Of a DNA stretch of 64,000 nt, positions 11,825 through 22,250 are shown piece by piece. The notes under the pieces were generated by a model. The model saw only the letters and a program-made list of their open reading frames with translations. It did no database searches and had not been told where the DNA came from. A program made the position numbers and the translations under genes. Source of the DNA: Podospora pseudocomata (Eukaryota > Ascomycota > Sordariomycetes > Sordariales > Podosporaceae); assembly GCF_035222375.1 (NCBI RefSeq), contig NC_085888.1, positions 2,294,001 to 2,358,000 of the forward strand, given 5' to 3'. Numbering within the stretch: the stretch's first letter is position 1; every line of letters starts with the position of its first letter.

Positions 11825-14380
11825 GGCTGCTGTCCGATGTTTCCAGATGACAGAGGGCAGAGGGCAGCGAGAGCAGAGCAGAGCAGAGAGTGGGAGGAGG
11901 GGGGAAAGAGCAATGATAGCTATTTGTGGTGGGCCTCCCCACACAAGAAACCTTAATGATGGCGATGTGTGACGCTGGCGACCAAGATAAGGAAGCCACG
12001 ACCGGTATACACGAGACGCCCCGGGGTCCTCTTTTTAGGTTGGCACGAGATGGCGCCAGGCAGGCCGCAGGCACGAGAAAGCATGTGATGATGTGAGGCT
12101 TGACATGTCCAGCTTTTCCCCCAAACACCTCCGGTTCCCCAAGGATGGAAGGCCGCCGTTTTATCTTTTAGAGGCAGGCGCGAGTGAGTCGGATGGGGGA
12201 GAGGCGACATGGTGGAACGGCATCACCACCACATGACGTCTCACTATCTCCAACATGATAGGCTTCCCTCGACAGCAAACACGATGCACTTACCCACTCG
12301 CCCACCGGCAAGGCAATGGGCAGCAGCGTCGACGGCAGCACGCACACACACACGCACACACACACGGAGCCTCCTGTGTAACCATCATGCACCTGCTCGC
12401 CGTCCCTGATAGCAACCCTCGAGTCGTCTACCACCTAGACGTGTGTGTAACTTTCTTCATCTGGATAATAAAAAAGTCATGCTCTCGGCTATCGTGTTAT
12501 TGGATTGGTCCAAGTTCTTTCTGTTTTCTACATCTTTAAACACTTGGTTGCACACTATCCGAGACTCGGTCTGTATGTTGCCGGCTGATCTGATCCTTCG
12601 GAAGGGATGGACACGGGATGCCTACGGGATCACACCTCCTCCGCTGCCTCAAAAAGAGATATGCTATAGGTGCGCAGGTCGTGCTTCCCTTGCATATGTA
12701 TAATGTATGGCACATTCCAACTCTACCCGATCAAGAGCCTTCTCCATGACTGGCTCATCTTGACCGGCCTGAGAAGGTGGCTTGTCCCTTTTGTCCACGC
12801 TGTTCAACATCCCACGCAGTGTGTCTATTTTCGACGTGGACATCCATCTCTCTCACAGGTTCAATCACATAATCATGGGTAAACAAGAACTGCAACCTCA
12901 CAATTCTGCCCTGCAACCCTACCCAGCAAACCACGCGAGCCACACCAAGGCGGGGAAAGCTTGCAGCTGCCATGTCACGACCCTGTTCCAGACCCCAGTC
13001 CAGAAGAGATCAGATCGAGTGTCAGACGGTAGGGCAGAGAAGAAGCAAAGAAAAGAGGGGAGGGTAGCAATTTTATGTGGTTGTCACGGTCCGCTGCCCG
13101 CTTATTTCTGTCGTGCTCCATGCCACATCCATCCATCTGACTTTCACATGAAGAGGAGGGACAGAAATCAACGGTGGGGGCTGACCAGCTGCTTTTTGAG
13201 CTTGCCCTCCACCCCAAAGGTCAGATAATCGATGGCCCATCTTTTCAAACTTTCCGCAGGTTCGAGGGTTTACCACATAACATTCAACAGCTCGCTCCGT
13301 AACGCAAGTAGGCATAATTCTGTTCAGCCCTCTCATATCACCTCTCTGCTCTTCCCGAACTCTATACCCCATCTGAAAGTGCCCCGCATACCATGATCCT
13401 TCTTGCTATCATCAACGCCGTGATTTCACCTATCTCTGCACACTGGGTCAGACGCAGTGACATGTCGCAAAACTAGGTTTCCAGCAACCGGGTTATTGGT
13501 TTTCTGGGGGTAGGTTATTCACATTCATTCCTCTCCGAGTCTCGATCCATGGCTTTTGCCTCCCATCTCACCCCACACTCCAACTGACGTGATGATAAGA
13601 CATGCTTCAAGCCACATACCAAACCTTTTGAAAATTCCATGACGTTCCGGACGCCGCAAGGCTTATCTCCTTCGTATAACTTACCTATCGAGACATGGCT
13701 TGAATGTGGTCAACAGCGTGCCGTTCGTGCAGAGTTCCTGACTGACCAATTTACCTATCAAGGGAAAGAAACACTTCTCGATAGAAAATAGACCAGGCCT
13801 ACTAACTGAGGAGAAAATTGGGCGGTGGTAAGTAACTAATGCTGTCATCGGTTGTAGATCCGGGGGGGTCTGTATCTTGACGAAATACGTCTTTCGATGG
13901 GTGATAATCTCGTCCGTGCCGAGACAGCTCCCAGGACAGCTCGTCTCTGAAGCCTGGGCCAAGCAAAAGTTCAGCTATCATGATGGATTCGATCCCCACC
14001 TGGCTGCTTCTTGATGGAGGTCTTCTTCACAATCGTCAATATCTGACATGAGCAAGCTCTAGGAACAGTTGTCAACCATAACATCAGCACAGGATCCCAA
14101 GTTTAAGATAAAGCAAAGACAGCTCTGTTGCCTATTCTTCAAACCACACTCCTTTACACTACACAATAAGAACCCAGATAAAAAAGAACCGAAATATATA
14201 ACCAAGACGCTCCTTACACACAGAGAAAAAGCCAGTTACTATATATATAGCCAAGGGGATTAAATACTCGGGAAAGATAAGAGACCCTGACATCCAAGAA
14301 TGTGCACTGAAGAGTTCCCCGTGTGTTGATGTAGCTTTGCACAGGGAAGAGGAAGAGAGATGGGACACGCCGGTTACCGT
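11825..14380. other. 2.6-kb gene-free spacer
   Basis: Many short frames occur on both strands but none has family features, good splice logic or ATG context. A CA microsatellite lies at 12341-12365. The right end is AT-rich (about 14140-14280) and probably carries the 3' untranslated region of the Lys-rich gene. Confidence 0.55.
12341..12365. repeat. (CA)n microsatellite
   Basis: A CA/CG dinucleotide run of about 25 nt with two CGC interruptions. Confidence 0.85.
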
Positions 14381-14886
14381 TTATTTGGCAGCAGCAGCCT
14401 CCTTCTTCTTGGTTGTTGTCTTGGGCTATCAGGAAGATATGGTTAGTTGTGTCTTGGGTTATGCCAGGAGGAGAGAGAGTTGTCTTACCTTCTCAGCTTT
14501 CTCGACCTTCTCAACCTTCTCGGCCTTTTCAGCCTTCTCAGCCTTCTCGGGCTTGTCGGCCTTCTCCGTCTTCTCGGCCTTCTCGGCTATCTTCTTGGGC
14601 GCGGCCTTCTTGACAGCAGCCTTGGCCTGAAAATCAGAGAGTTAGCCCGATTGTGCCTGATATATCCTCCACACAACCTGAGGCGCAGCCGACATACCTT
14701 CTTCGCAACGGTCTCCTTCTTGGGGGCGGCCTTCTTCTTGGTTACACCGGTGGGTTTGGCGCCCTTGGTCTCCCCCTTCGCAGCCTTGGGCTTGGTGGTC
14801 CTCTTCACGGCAGGAGCGGTGTCGACAGTCTGAAAGACACGCGGCTTGGAGTTGCCGGTGGACGAACGGGTTCCTTCACGAGCCAT
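14381..14886 (-). CDS. Small Lys/Glu/Ala-rich basic protein, histone H1 tail-like
   Basis: Three exons, 14886-14698, 14626-14489 and 14425-14381, separated by introns of 71 and 63 nt, both phase 0; the product has 123 residues. It begins MAREGTRSSTGNSKPRVFQ. Residues 30-75 are Lys/Ala/Pro-rich, with KKAAPKK-type motifs like those in histone H1 tails. Exon 2 encodes a run of EKAEK-type units, and the last exon ends KTTTKKKEAAAAK. There is no globular H1 winged helix, so I do not call it histone H1. A nuclear or nucleolar chromatin- or RNA-associated role is an inference from composition only. Clean splice sites and the coherent low-complexity frame across three exons support a real gene. Confidence 0.75.
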
Positions 14887-17817
14887 GGCTGATAATGTGG
14901 AATTAACCTGTGATTATCTGCTCCAAAAAAGTCAGTATGGATACACAAGTGAAGCGCGATCCCGCGAGAGCTTCAACTGTGTGTATGCGACGCGAAAGCA
15001 GCAAAAATTGCACGATGCGCTCGGCAGACTACATGCGCGGGCAGCAGCTCTCAGCTTTTCTCGCGGCGCAAACTGTTCGGGCAGCCCAACTTACGTGGAA
15101 AATTGGACAGCAAAAACGCGACGAACTTGCGCAGCGCAGCGAATGAAGCAAAATGGCGTAAAAGAGGAGATAGAGACTTGTCTAGGGCAAACGATAGGAA
15201 GGGCCAAAAGTCGAAATGTCGCAAGGAAAACAAAAGGTGGGCGGCACAAAAACAACGGGGTTGGGGTGCGGTGGGTGAGCAAGTAGAACACCACACACCA
15301 CTCACACCTCCTCCATTATCATTTTTTTTGTGTTTTCTGCCGCAACCGCTACTCCATACCGACCCAGCAATCTCTCCAACCTCCAATCTCCAATCTCCAG
15401 CGTCCAGGGGTCAGACAGTACCACTGGGCTTCCATCGTGTGTTTAGAGCGCTGGCTTTGCTGATTAGGGCATAAACAAAGAGAGCCGCCCTGGGTTAAGC
15501 TGTCCAAACCAGTGGATCTCGCCCGCCTGCCGGATGCTGTGCTGCTGCTCAAGTGCTGCTCGGCATTGCCGCGCGCCTGCTGAAGAGGAAGATGGAGAGA
15601 GGTCTGCTGACGATATTGTTCCAAGGAGCAGAAACACGTGGCGATCGACGAGACAGCGCTCCCGCCGAGAGAGAGACAGGATCAAGAGTCCAGGCTCTGC
15701 CCGACTCTCTCTGCCAGTTGCAGTATTCCGGGCGGGCGTTCAATCGACCATAGTGGACTGGCTTGGTGGTACAGGACGTTGAGGCCGCCTAAACTGAAGT
15801 GGTGACGTTCATGAGCATCTTGAGGTTGTCAAGACGAAACTCGACGGCGGGTGGCCCAAAATTTCCAAAAATCGTAGGAAGAAGGAGATTGAGTTGTTTG
15901 TTTTTTCCAACTTTGACTTTCCCTGCGTCTGTCAACTTGTGAGTTGGGAATGCACGCCATAACGCGTGGGTCAACCGCTGTGGAGATCGGACCCACCACC
16001 CACCTTCGGGAGCGGCCAGCCACAACGCCGTTTGGTCACCCCGCATTTAGGGTGGGACTTGGCGGTTGAAGCTATTCAGAGCTCGATCAGAGCTCCAGTG
16101 TCCGAGCTTGGCATGATGCGGAGGAGATGCATGTTTTGATCACAACTCTGATTGATATCAAATTCAAAACTGCCGAATGTCTGTTTCAGTCATATCCCCC
16201 ACGCGAATTCGAGGGCAGCAGCTTTCCGTGCAGATGGCCAGGGTGCAGATTTCTATCATCAAGCGTGTCAGTGTTTCAACGGCCGTGAGATGTGAAAATG
16301 TGTGTCAGCAGACACAAGTCTGCGTTACGTAGCCTGCCGCGTAACCTTGAGCTATAAGACAGCAGGCAACAGGAAAACCCACCAACATTCTATCCAATTT
16401 TCTTTTTGTTCTTCGCCCAACACTCAATATTTCTCCCAAGGTGGTGTTGGAGGCGGGGTTCGGCATCCCGGCACGTCACATCTCTGGGCTCTACCTATCG
16501 ATACTCTGCACACTCGCATCACACGCATCCCAATCCCAATCCCAATCCCAATCCGACAAGAGATCTTCAGACATCACACGACTCTCAAGGTCCTTTTGTA
16601 ATGCGCGAGTTACATAGCACTATTGCTACGCTAGGAGGCTATACTGGCTTCAGCCGTACGAGTTGCTGCATCAGAACAGCACAAGAGCATAGCCACGCTC
16701 TCAGCGACCCAACTGCGCAGCACACACTGCATAGTCCCAGTTCTGGTGGTGTCGTTGTACTACCGAGGCAGAATGTCACTTTCCGACGTGCTGTAGTATG
16801 CCGATTTCCAGCCGCTCTTGGCTATGGTCTATTTCCTGTTTCTGAGCCTCGTCAGCGCTAGGACAAAGGTAGGTATTGCAGCATAATAGTTACAGCCGGT
16901 CCAATATCTCCGAGCCACGGACCAAACGACACTCGCACTCGTGCGATATTTAGTTCCAGGTTGTACTCGATGCCACATGGGGCTTGGAGTGACGGTGGAG
17001 TGTCGACAGCCCAGGCTGGCTGCCGTGGTGTTTTGTTTTGAGACACCAATGACTCTGAGAAAAAAAGATCTAGAAGAAATCCTGGGCGATGAAACAGTTT
17101 GGATGACAGCACCGCATTCTTGTGTTGCTGTTTTGGGCATCGAGATGCAGGCTCGAGGAGTGGGCCGCCGCCCGCGCCTTACACCGCACAGCGCCAAGCC
17201 TTGTTCTTTTGACGGGATTGGCGGAGGAGGGGGTTGGTGGGTCCAGCCTGCCGGGGGCTTGCTTGGGCTTGCATTGGTTCCTGGCTCAAGCTCGGACTGG
17301 GTACCAGGGTACTTGGCCCCAGCTCTTGCTGTCACAGATGACGGGACCTTTGCCTTGTGCCTTGCGATGCCATGCCTTGCCCAGAAACTCGACCACCTCC
17401 TGGCTGTCTGAAGAAGAAGTGCTTTCGCGAAGAATTGGCGAATGGCCAGAATCAATAAAACCTTGCCCCTCCAGGCCTCCACTATTCCCACTCCAACCAA
17501 GTCCCGACAACATCCAAACTTTCAACCTACAGCATCATCGACTCCTCCTGCTCTTCACTTCGGCACATGCGGTTGCAACAACAGCCCACCACGAGACATG
17601 ACCTAGCCCCTTTTAGCCTTGCCTGACACCTCAGCTCCCCCCCCTGTATTCCTCATACCTAATATTTTCTTCGGTCTCGGCTTTGACCTTCCCAACCATT
17701 CGAACGTCGGGGTTGCAAAAAGCTGCCGCCGCCGCCAACATAACGTTTTTGCGGCTCCGACCCAATTCCTCACTCGACGACCTTTAACATCGACGACGCG
17801 ATCCGAAAACCGAGAAG
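14887..17817. other. 2.9-kb spacer between divergent genes
   Basis: It contains the upstream regions of the Lys-rich gene (left) and of the GT32 gene (right). A short CCAATC tandem lies near 16528-16554, and the last 400 nt are CT/CA-rich leader. No protein-coding frame is convincing. Confidence 0.55.
16528..16554. repeat. Short (CCAATC)n tandem
   Basis: Four and a half near-perfect hexamer copies, each containing a CCAAT core. Possibly incidental. Confidence 0.7.
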
Positions 17818-18909
17818 ATGATCGTGTCGCGCAATGCCTACCGTCTCGTCGCTATCATCTACGGCTGCATAGTCATCTACATATCCGCGCCCTACCTCTA
17901 CCGATTCGGGGACCATGTGAGACAGACGAACCCATTTTCGGGTCAGAAATGGATCGAGCAAGCCTTCGTCCCGACCGAAGCCGAGCTGGCATGCCTCAAC
18001 GGCCAGTCTTCCTCGTTTGAACACCATCACAACCACCATACCACCGACGATTCCGAACCAATACCAAACATTGTTCACTTCAACTACGGGCTGAAGAACC
18101 CACTGTACAACCCGGGCGCAGGTCACTTTGATTTCCTCAGCTACCTCGCAGTCAGGTCAGCCATCGTATCTCTCAAACCGGACGCTGTATATCTTCACTA
18201 TACCTACCTCTCCGAACCACCCTCGCCGGACCCCCACGCCGACCCATTAACCAATCCTTGGATTCGTCGGTTGTCAAAAGACATCACGTTAATCCACCAC
18301 CCACCCACCTCCTCATCCGACCACTACGCTCACGTCTCGGACACATTGCGCCTCAAAGCCCTCCTGACAGACGGAGGCATCTACCTCGACATCGACGCCT
18401 TTGCCCTCCGTCCCTTTGACCACATCCTCGCCAACCCCTCGCCCCATGATGTAATCCTCGGCGCAGAAGGCGGAAACCGCTGGGGTCTCTGCAACGCCGT
18501 CATCGCCGCCCGGCCCAACTCGACTTTCCTCACCAGGTGGCTAGAATCCTATAACAACACCGACCTCTCCAAGGAATGGAATTACCACTCTGTGATTCTG
18601 CCAAAGGAGCTCGCCGAGGAGCACCCAAGCGAGGTTTGCGCCCTGGCGCCCGATGCGTTTTTCTGGCCGACATGGACGTGGAGGCATATTGACTGGATGC
18701 ATGAGAGGTTGGACAAGGAAAAGGCAAAGTACTGGGAGGGCGAGATTGAGAGGCATGGGGGCAGCTTGTTTACGAACCAGCTGGCGTATCATGCCTGGAG
18801 TCAGATGGCCTGGGAGAGGTATTTGAGGGAGTTGACGCCCGAGGTGGTGCGGGGCAGGGATACGAGGTTTAATTTGTTGATGAGGAGGTTTTTGGAGGAT
18901 GATTTATGA
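17818..18909 (+). CDS. GT32-family glycosyltransferase, membrane anchored
   Basis: An intronless 363-residue type II membrane protein. Residues about 9-28 (LVAIIYGCIVIYISAPYLY) form a single N-terminal anchor, placing the catalytic part in the Golgi lumen. PIPNIVHFNYGL opens the domain. The family DXD signature is in RLKALLTDGGIYLDIDAF, where Asp-Ile-Asp binds the metal and nucleotide sugar. LCNAVIAARPNSTFLTRWL follows as in the GT32 fold (Och1 and MIPC synthase relatives). A His-rich stretch (HHHNHH) sits between stem and domain. The exact donor and acceptor cannot be read from sequence; a mannosyl or galactosyl transfer is likely. It is convergent with the GT15 gene and close to a GT69 gene. 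Confidence 0.88.
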   Translation: MIVSRNAYRLVAIIYGCIVIYISAPYLYRFGDHVRQTNPFSGQKWIEQAFVPTEAELACLNGQSSSFEHHHNHHTTDDSEPIPNIVHFNYGLKNPLYNPGAGHFDFLSYLAVRSAIVSLKPDAVYLHYTYLSEPPSPDPHADPLTNPWIRRLSKDITLIHHPPTSSSDHYAHVSDTLRLKALLTDGGIYLDIDAFALRPFDHILANPSPHDVILGAEGGNRWGLCNAVIAARPNSTFLTRWLESYNNTDLSKEWNYHSVILPKELAEEHPSEVCALAPDAFFWPTWTWRHIDWMHERLDKEKAKYWEGEIERHGGSLFTNQLAYHAWSQMAWERYLRELTPEVVRGRDTRFNLLMRRFLEDDL

Positions 18910-19786
18910 TGGGGTTGAGGAGATGTTTGTGTATATCATGAAACGGCGTTTTTGGTCTTTTTTGAGCGGTGAGCGATTTGGCAAAGGAGGAAGAAGAGTA
19001 TTGTTAATGGCTGATGACGATGGGAAGCGGCGGTGTTGGACATTGGGACAAAGGAGCATGGTAGCGGTTGGTTTTTTCTTCCGTTTCTTTTCTCTTTTTG
19101 AATCTTGATAAAGATACCCCAGGTTTATGTCGCGCGCCTATAAACCCTCTGAAGATTTTATATATAGTATGGCATTGAACTGTTTCGTTCGTTTATTTGG
19201 TCTTTTTTTTTTTTTTTTTTTGTTTGTTTTTTTTTTTTGTTTGTTTTTTTTTTTTTTTTTTTTTTTTTTTTGTTTTTTTTGTTTTTTTTGTTTTTTTTTG
19301 TTTTTTGGTACATTTTGGAAGAGAGAGCACATATACACAAATGATAATGATATAATATTTTGACAAAGAAGGAACAAGTAGGTCGAGGCTTGTGCCAAGA
19401 TAGGAGTGTTTCTTGTTCCTGACCCCTATTGGAGTGATGGCAAAACTTGGGTAGGCTTGAGGTTTGGTTCTGCATGGTACTTGTGTGGGTTGATGAGTAG
19501 GTAGGGTACAAGTCCGAGAAAATATCCGTATGATCAAATCGGCCGAAGGTACGGGCGATTGGCGGTTTCTTTTCTGGGTATTATCTAATTACAGGATTTG
19601 ATCTTTTTTTTTATATGAGATCTTGGCCTCCTTTATATTACATCTCCTCGTCCATGCCCCCCATCCCTTGCTTCAACACCAGAAACTCCTCGCCATCGCT
19701 TTTCAACGAGAAAAAGAAACCACCATGCTCTCTCTCATGTACATCAAACATTAACACAATATTTACCTCTTAACCCCCCCCACCCT
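18910..19786. other. Convergent 3' spacer with poly-T tract
   Basis: A shared 3' region of the GT32 and GT15 genes. It contains a T homopolymer tract broken by single G residues and other AT-rich blocks (about 19600-19640). No gene is seen. Confidence 0.6.
19201..19306. repeat. Poly-T tract with periodic G interruptions
   Basis: About 105 nt made of T runs of 3-29 nt separated by single Gs, with only one C near the left end. Confidence 0.95.
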
Positions 19787-21163
19787 CTAAGCCCACCAAC
19801 TCCTTACCCACCCCAACGTCCCCAACCTCCTGCTCTTGTTTGGCTGCGTCAACCGGTTCAGGCAATAACTCGCATGGTTCCTCGTCCGGCTGCCATCGCA
19901 CTCACACCGACACCCAATCCCATCCTCCCTCTCTTCTCGAACTTCAAACGCCGGCCCCCCCAGGACTTCGCTCTGCGGTAACTGTCCTCCCGGAGCGTTG
20001 GCAGGACATTGGAAGTACCAATCATGCCTATACCCAATATCCTCAAAGTGGTGAACCTTGTGCGAATCAAGCAGCATCGCCAGCGCGAGCGAATGCACCG
20101 GTGCATCTCCCCACTGTTTTCTCATGATCAGCATCAAATTCTTTCCAAGTCGGAAAAAGGGGGTTAGGGTACTCACCCTCTCCTCATAAAACCCCCCTCT
20201 CTCGTCCAACCTCTCAAACAAATCCTGATAAGCATTACTCCTGAAAAAGTCCAAACTCGCAATCTCGAAATTGCTCCAGTAATGGCACAAATTCCACCCG
20301 TCCCCACGCCCGTCCCTATGTCCCAACCCGCTCATCATTTTCCTGATCGGCCAAGGCAGCCAGCTCGGGCTCACCATCGCCTTCCACAGCTCGGTGGTCC
20401 GATAATCCTGCTCCTCCTTCCAGTCAGCCACCGCCCGAAACAACCCCGGGCACGTCGCCGGCTCCTTAGGCAGCGCGACGGTAAACCCGTACACCTTTTC
20501 ATGCTTGGCCATCTCCACAAACGGGTCGTACGTCAGCGCGCAGTAGAATTCCACGTCCGGTTCAATCCGCCAGTACCATTTGTACTCCCTCAGCGCCTTT
20601 AGCGTGTAAAACTTGCCCGAATAAAACCTGCACATGTGGTGGTATGATTCCAGCCCACCATACAACACCCCCTGTTGGCCCTGCCTGTTGATCGCCTCTC
20701 GAGCGCGGTCTTGGTTTATATTCGCGGGGAAGCCCCATTCTTCCTTGGGTATGACCTCGAACTTTGCGCCGCCCGAGACGGTCTCGTTCATGGTTGAGAC
20801 AAATTCCGGGTCCCAGTCCTCGTCGTTGAGGAAGACGATGGGGTAGTGGAACCAGCGGTTGAAGTGTTTTTCTATCGAGATAACGGTGCGAAGGGCTTTT
20901 TCAACTTCGTGGTTGCGGGCGAGCATTACTATTGCTGCGGCTTCGCGGGGCGCCGAGGGGGAGAGGTCGGGTTCTTGGCATGAGGTGTAAAAGGGGACGT
21001 CGAGGTCGCGGGCGGGGTGGTGGATGGTGTAATAGGAGTTGTGGAGGTAGACTTCGGTGAGGAGGGCGAGGAGGAGGAGGGTGAGGGGGATGCGGTAGGG
21101 GTGGAGGCGGGTTAGGAGGGTGCGGAGGGGGCCGCGGGGGCGTGTTAATGGGGGGAAGAGCAT
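19787..21163 (-). CDS. GT15 alpha-1,2-mannosyltransferase (KRE2/KTR/MNT1 family)
   Basis: Two exons, 21163-20177 and 20113-19787, give 437 residues. The 63-nt intron (GTGAGT to ACAG) is in frame and stop-free, but removing it restores the family sequence FYEER-WGDAPVHSLALAM. Residues about 23-42 form the signal anchor. Family landmarks are present: YHHMCRFYSGKFY, the metal/nucleotide-binding WRIEPDVEFYC, the catalytic-Glu segment YWSNFEIASLDFFRS, and the DIGYRHDWYFQCP ending. The family transfers mannose from GDP-mannose in alpha-1,2 linkage to O-glycans and N-glycan outer chains in the Golgi. About 50 residues of basic, Cys-bearing tail follow the conserved domain. Divergent from the GT69 gene. 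Firm family assignment; the paralogue is unknown. Confidence 0.93.
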   Translation of the reverse strand: MLFPPLTRPRGPLRTLLTRLHPYRIPLTLLLLALLTEVYLHNSYYTIHHPARDLDVPFYTSCQEPDLSPSAPREAAAIVMLARNHEVEKALRTVISIEKHFNRWFHYPIVFLNDEDWDPEFVSTMNETVSGGAKFEVIPKEEWGFPANINQDRAREAINRQGQQGVLYGGLESYHHMCRFYSGKFYTLKALREYKWYWRIEPDVEFYCALTYDPFVEMAKHEKVYGFTVALPKEPATCPGLFRAVADWKEEQDYRTTELWKAMVSPSWLPWPIRKMMSGLGHRDGRGDGWNLCHYWSNFEIASLDFFRSNAYQDLFERLDERGGFYEERVSTLTPFFRLGKNLMLIMRKQWGDAPVHSLALAMLLDSHKVHHFEDIGYRHDWYFQCPANAPGGQLPQSEVLGGPAFEVREEREDGIGCRCECDGSRTRNHASYCLNRLTQPNKSRRLGTLGWVRSWWA

Positions 21164-22250
21164 TTTGATGGGTCAGGAGGTTGGGATTTGAGGATTTTTT
21201 TGGGGGGATTTTTTTTTTCTAGTTTTGTTGTGAGGGAACTGTCGTCGTTGTAGTTGTCGTCGTCGTCGTCGTCGTCGGGAGGAGTGGTATATAATCGTAA
21301 TTGGCGGTCACCCGGTAGCGAAGGGGTATATATCGATCTGCCGAGAACTGGCGGAGAGTGACAGAGAGAGGGAACGACAAGACAGAAAAGAACACTGAGG
21401 ACCAGCTCTGGAAAGCTATCGCGAGATGCTCATCTGGCGCTCCATGGCCGCGCGCCTTTGTGATTGCTCAACTGGAAAAGAAAACAAATGTTGTACCTGG
21501 TCCCCGTCGTTTACCCTCTGGAGCCACTTCATAATTTACCCATCTAGCATAGGCCAGTCCAGACCAGCCACAAGGGTCCATCCAAAGCTTCTGTGGCCCG
21601 TGCTTCCACATGAGCTTAGCATTCTCTCGGCTAGTTCAGGAAGGGAATAGCGCTGTCTCTCCCCGACAAGGGGATCCGCTGCTGCAGATGTTTCGGCTGA
21701 TGCCAAGACACCGGCCAAGGAAGAGAGTGGCGTACCCGGCGGCAGTGCAAGGGAAATGCCCCAATTGCCAAATGTTGAAAAGAAGAGAGTGCCGGTTTTC
21801 CAGATGTTGGTTCTTTGTGGAGAAAGAACGGCTACGCGTCGTGCCCAACGTGTAACCACAACTGGGGGGATGATCGGATGTCGGAAAGTGATGCCAATTC
21901 TTCTTACGAGATCCTCCATTGGGCAGGCCTGGCTGGGTGGTGGTGGCCAAGCGGTGTGATGCGCCCAAGTTACTATATAGTCCATCTCGTCCGCCTTGTG
22001 CTTCCCTCACCTTCAAAACCGACTCAGCTGGCGATCAATTGGACAAGGCTATCCCCGTTGTACAGCCGCTGAAAAAAGACCCGTTTCCTTTTCCACCGCC
22101 GCATTTCCTCTTTCTCCCTTACCTCGACTCGATTTTATAAGAGTCTCTTTTTTTGTTCTGTAAATATTTTTGGCCCCCCCCCGCCCTCCCATGTCCAACG
22201 ACATGCCCTCGTTACTCTCCCTCACCCAGTAGACACAAAAGCCAAAAAAA
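21164..22250. promoter_or_regulatory. Divergent promoter region of the GT15 and GT69 genes
   Basis: A 1.09-kb spacer between start codons on opposite strands. It holds a GTC trinucleotide repeat at 21241-21277 and a CT-rich leader just before 22251. Coding frames inside are short and unsupported. Confidence 0.5.
21241..21277. repeat. (GTC)n microsatellite
   Basis: About twelve GTC or GTT/GTA trinucleotides, roughly 80 nt upstream of the GT15 start codon. Confidence 0.85.
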
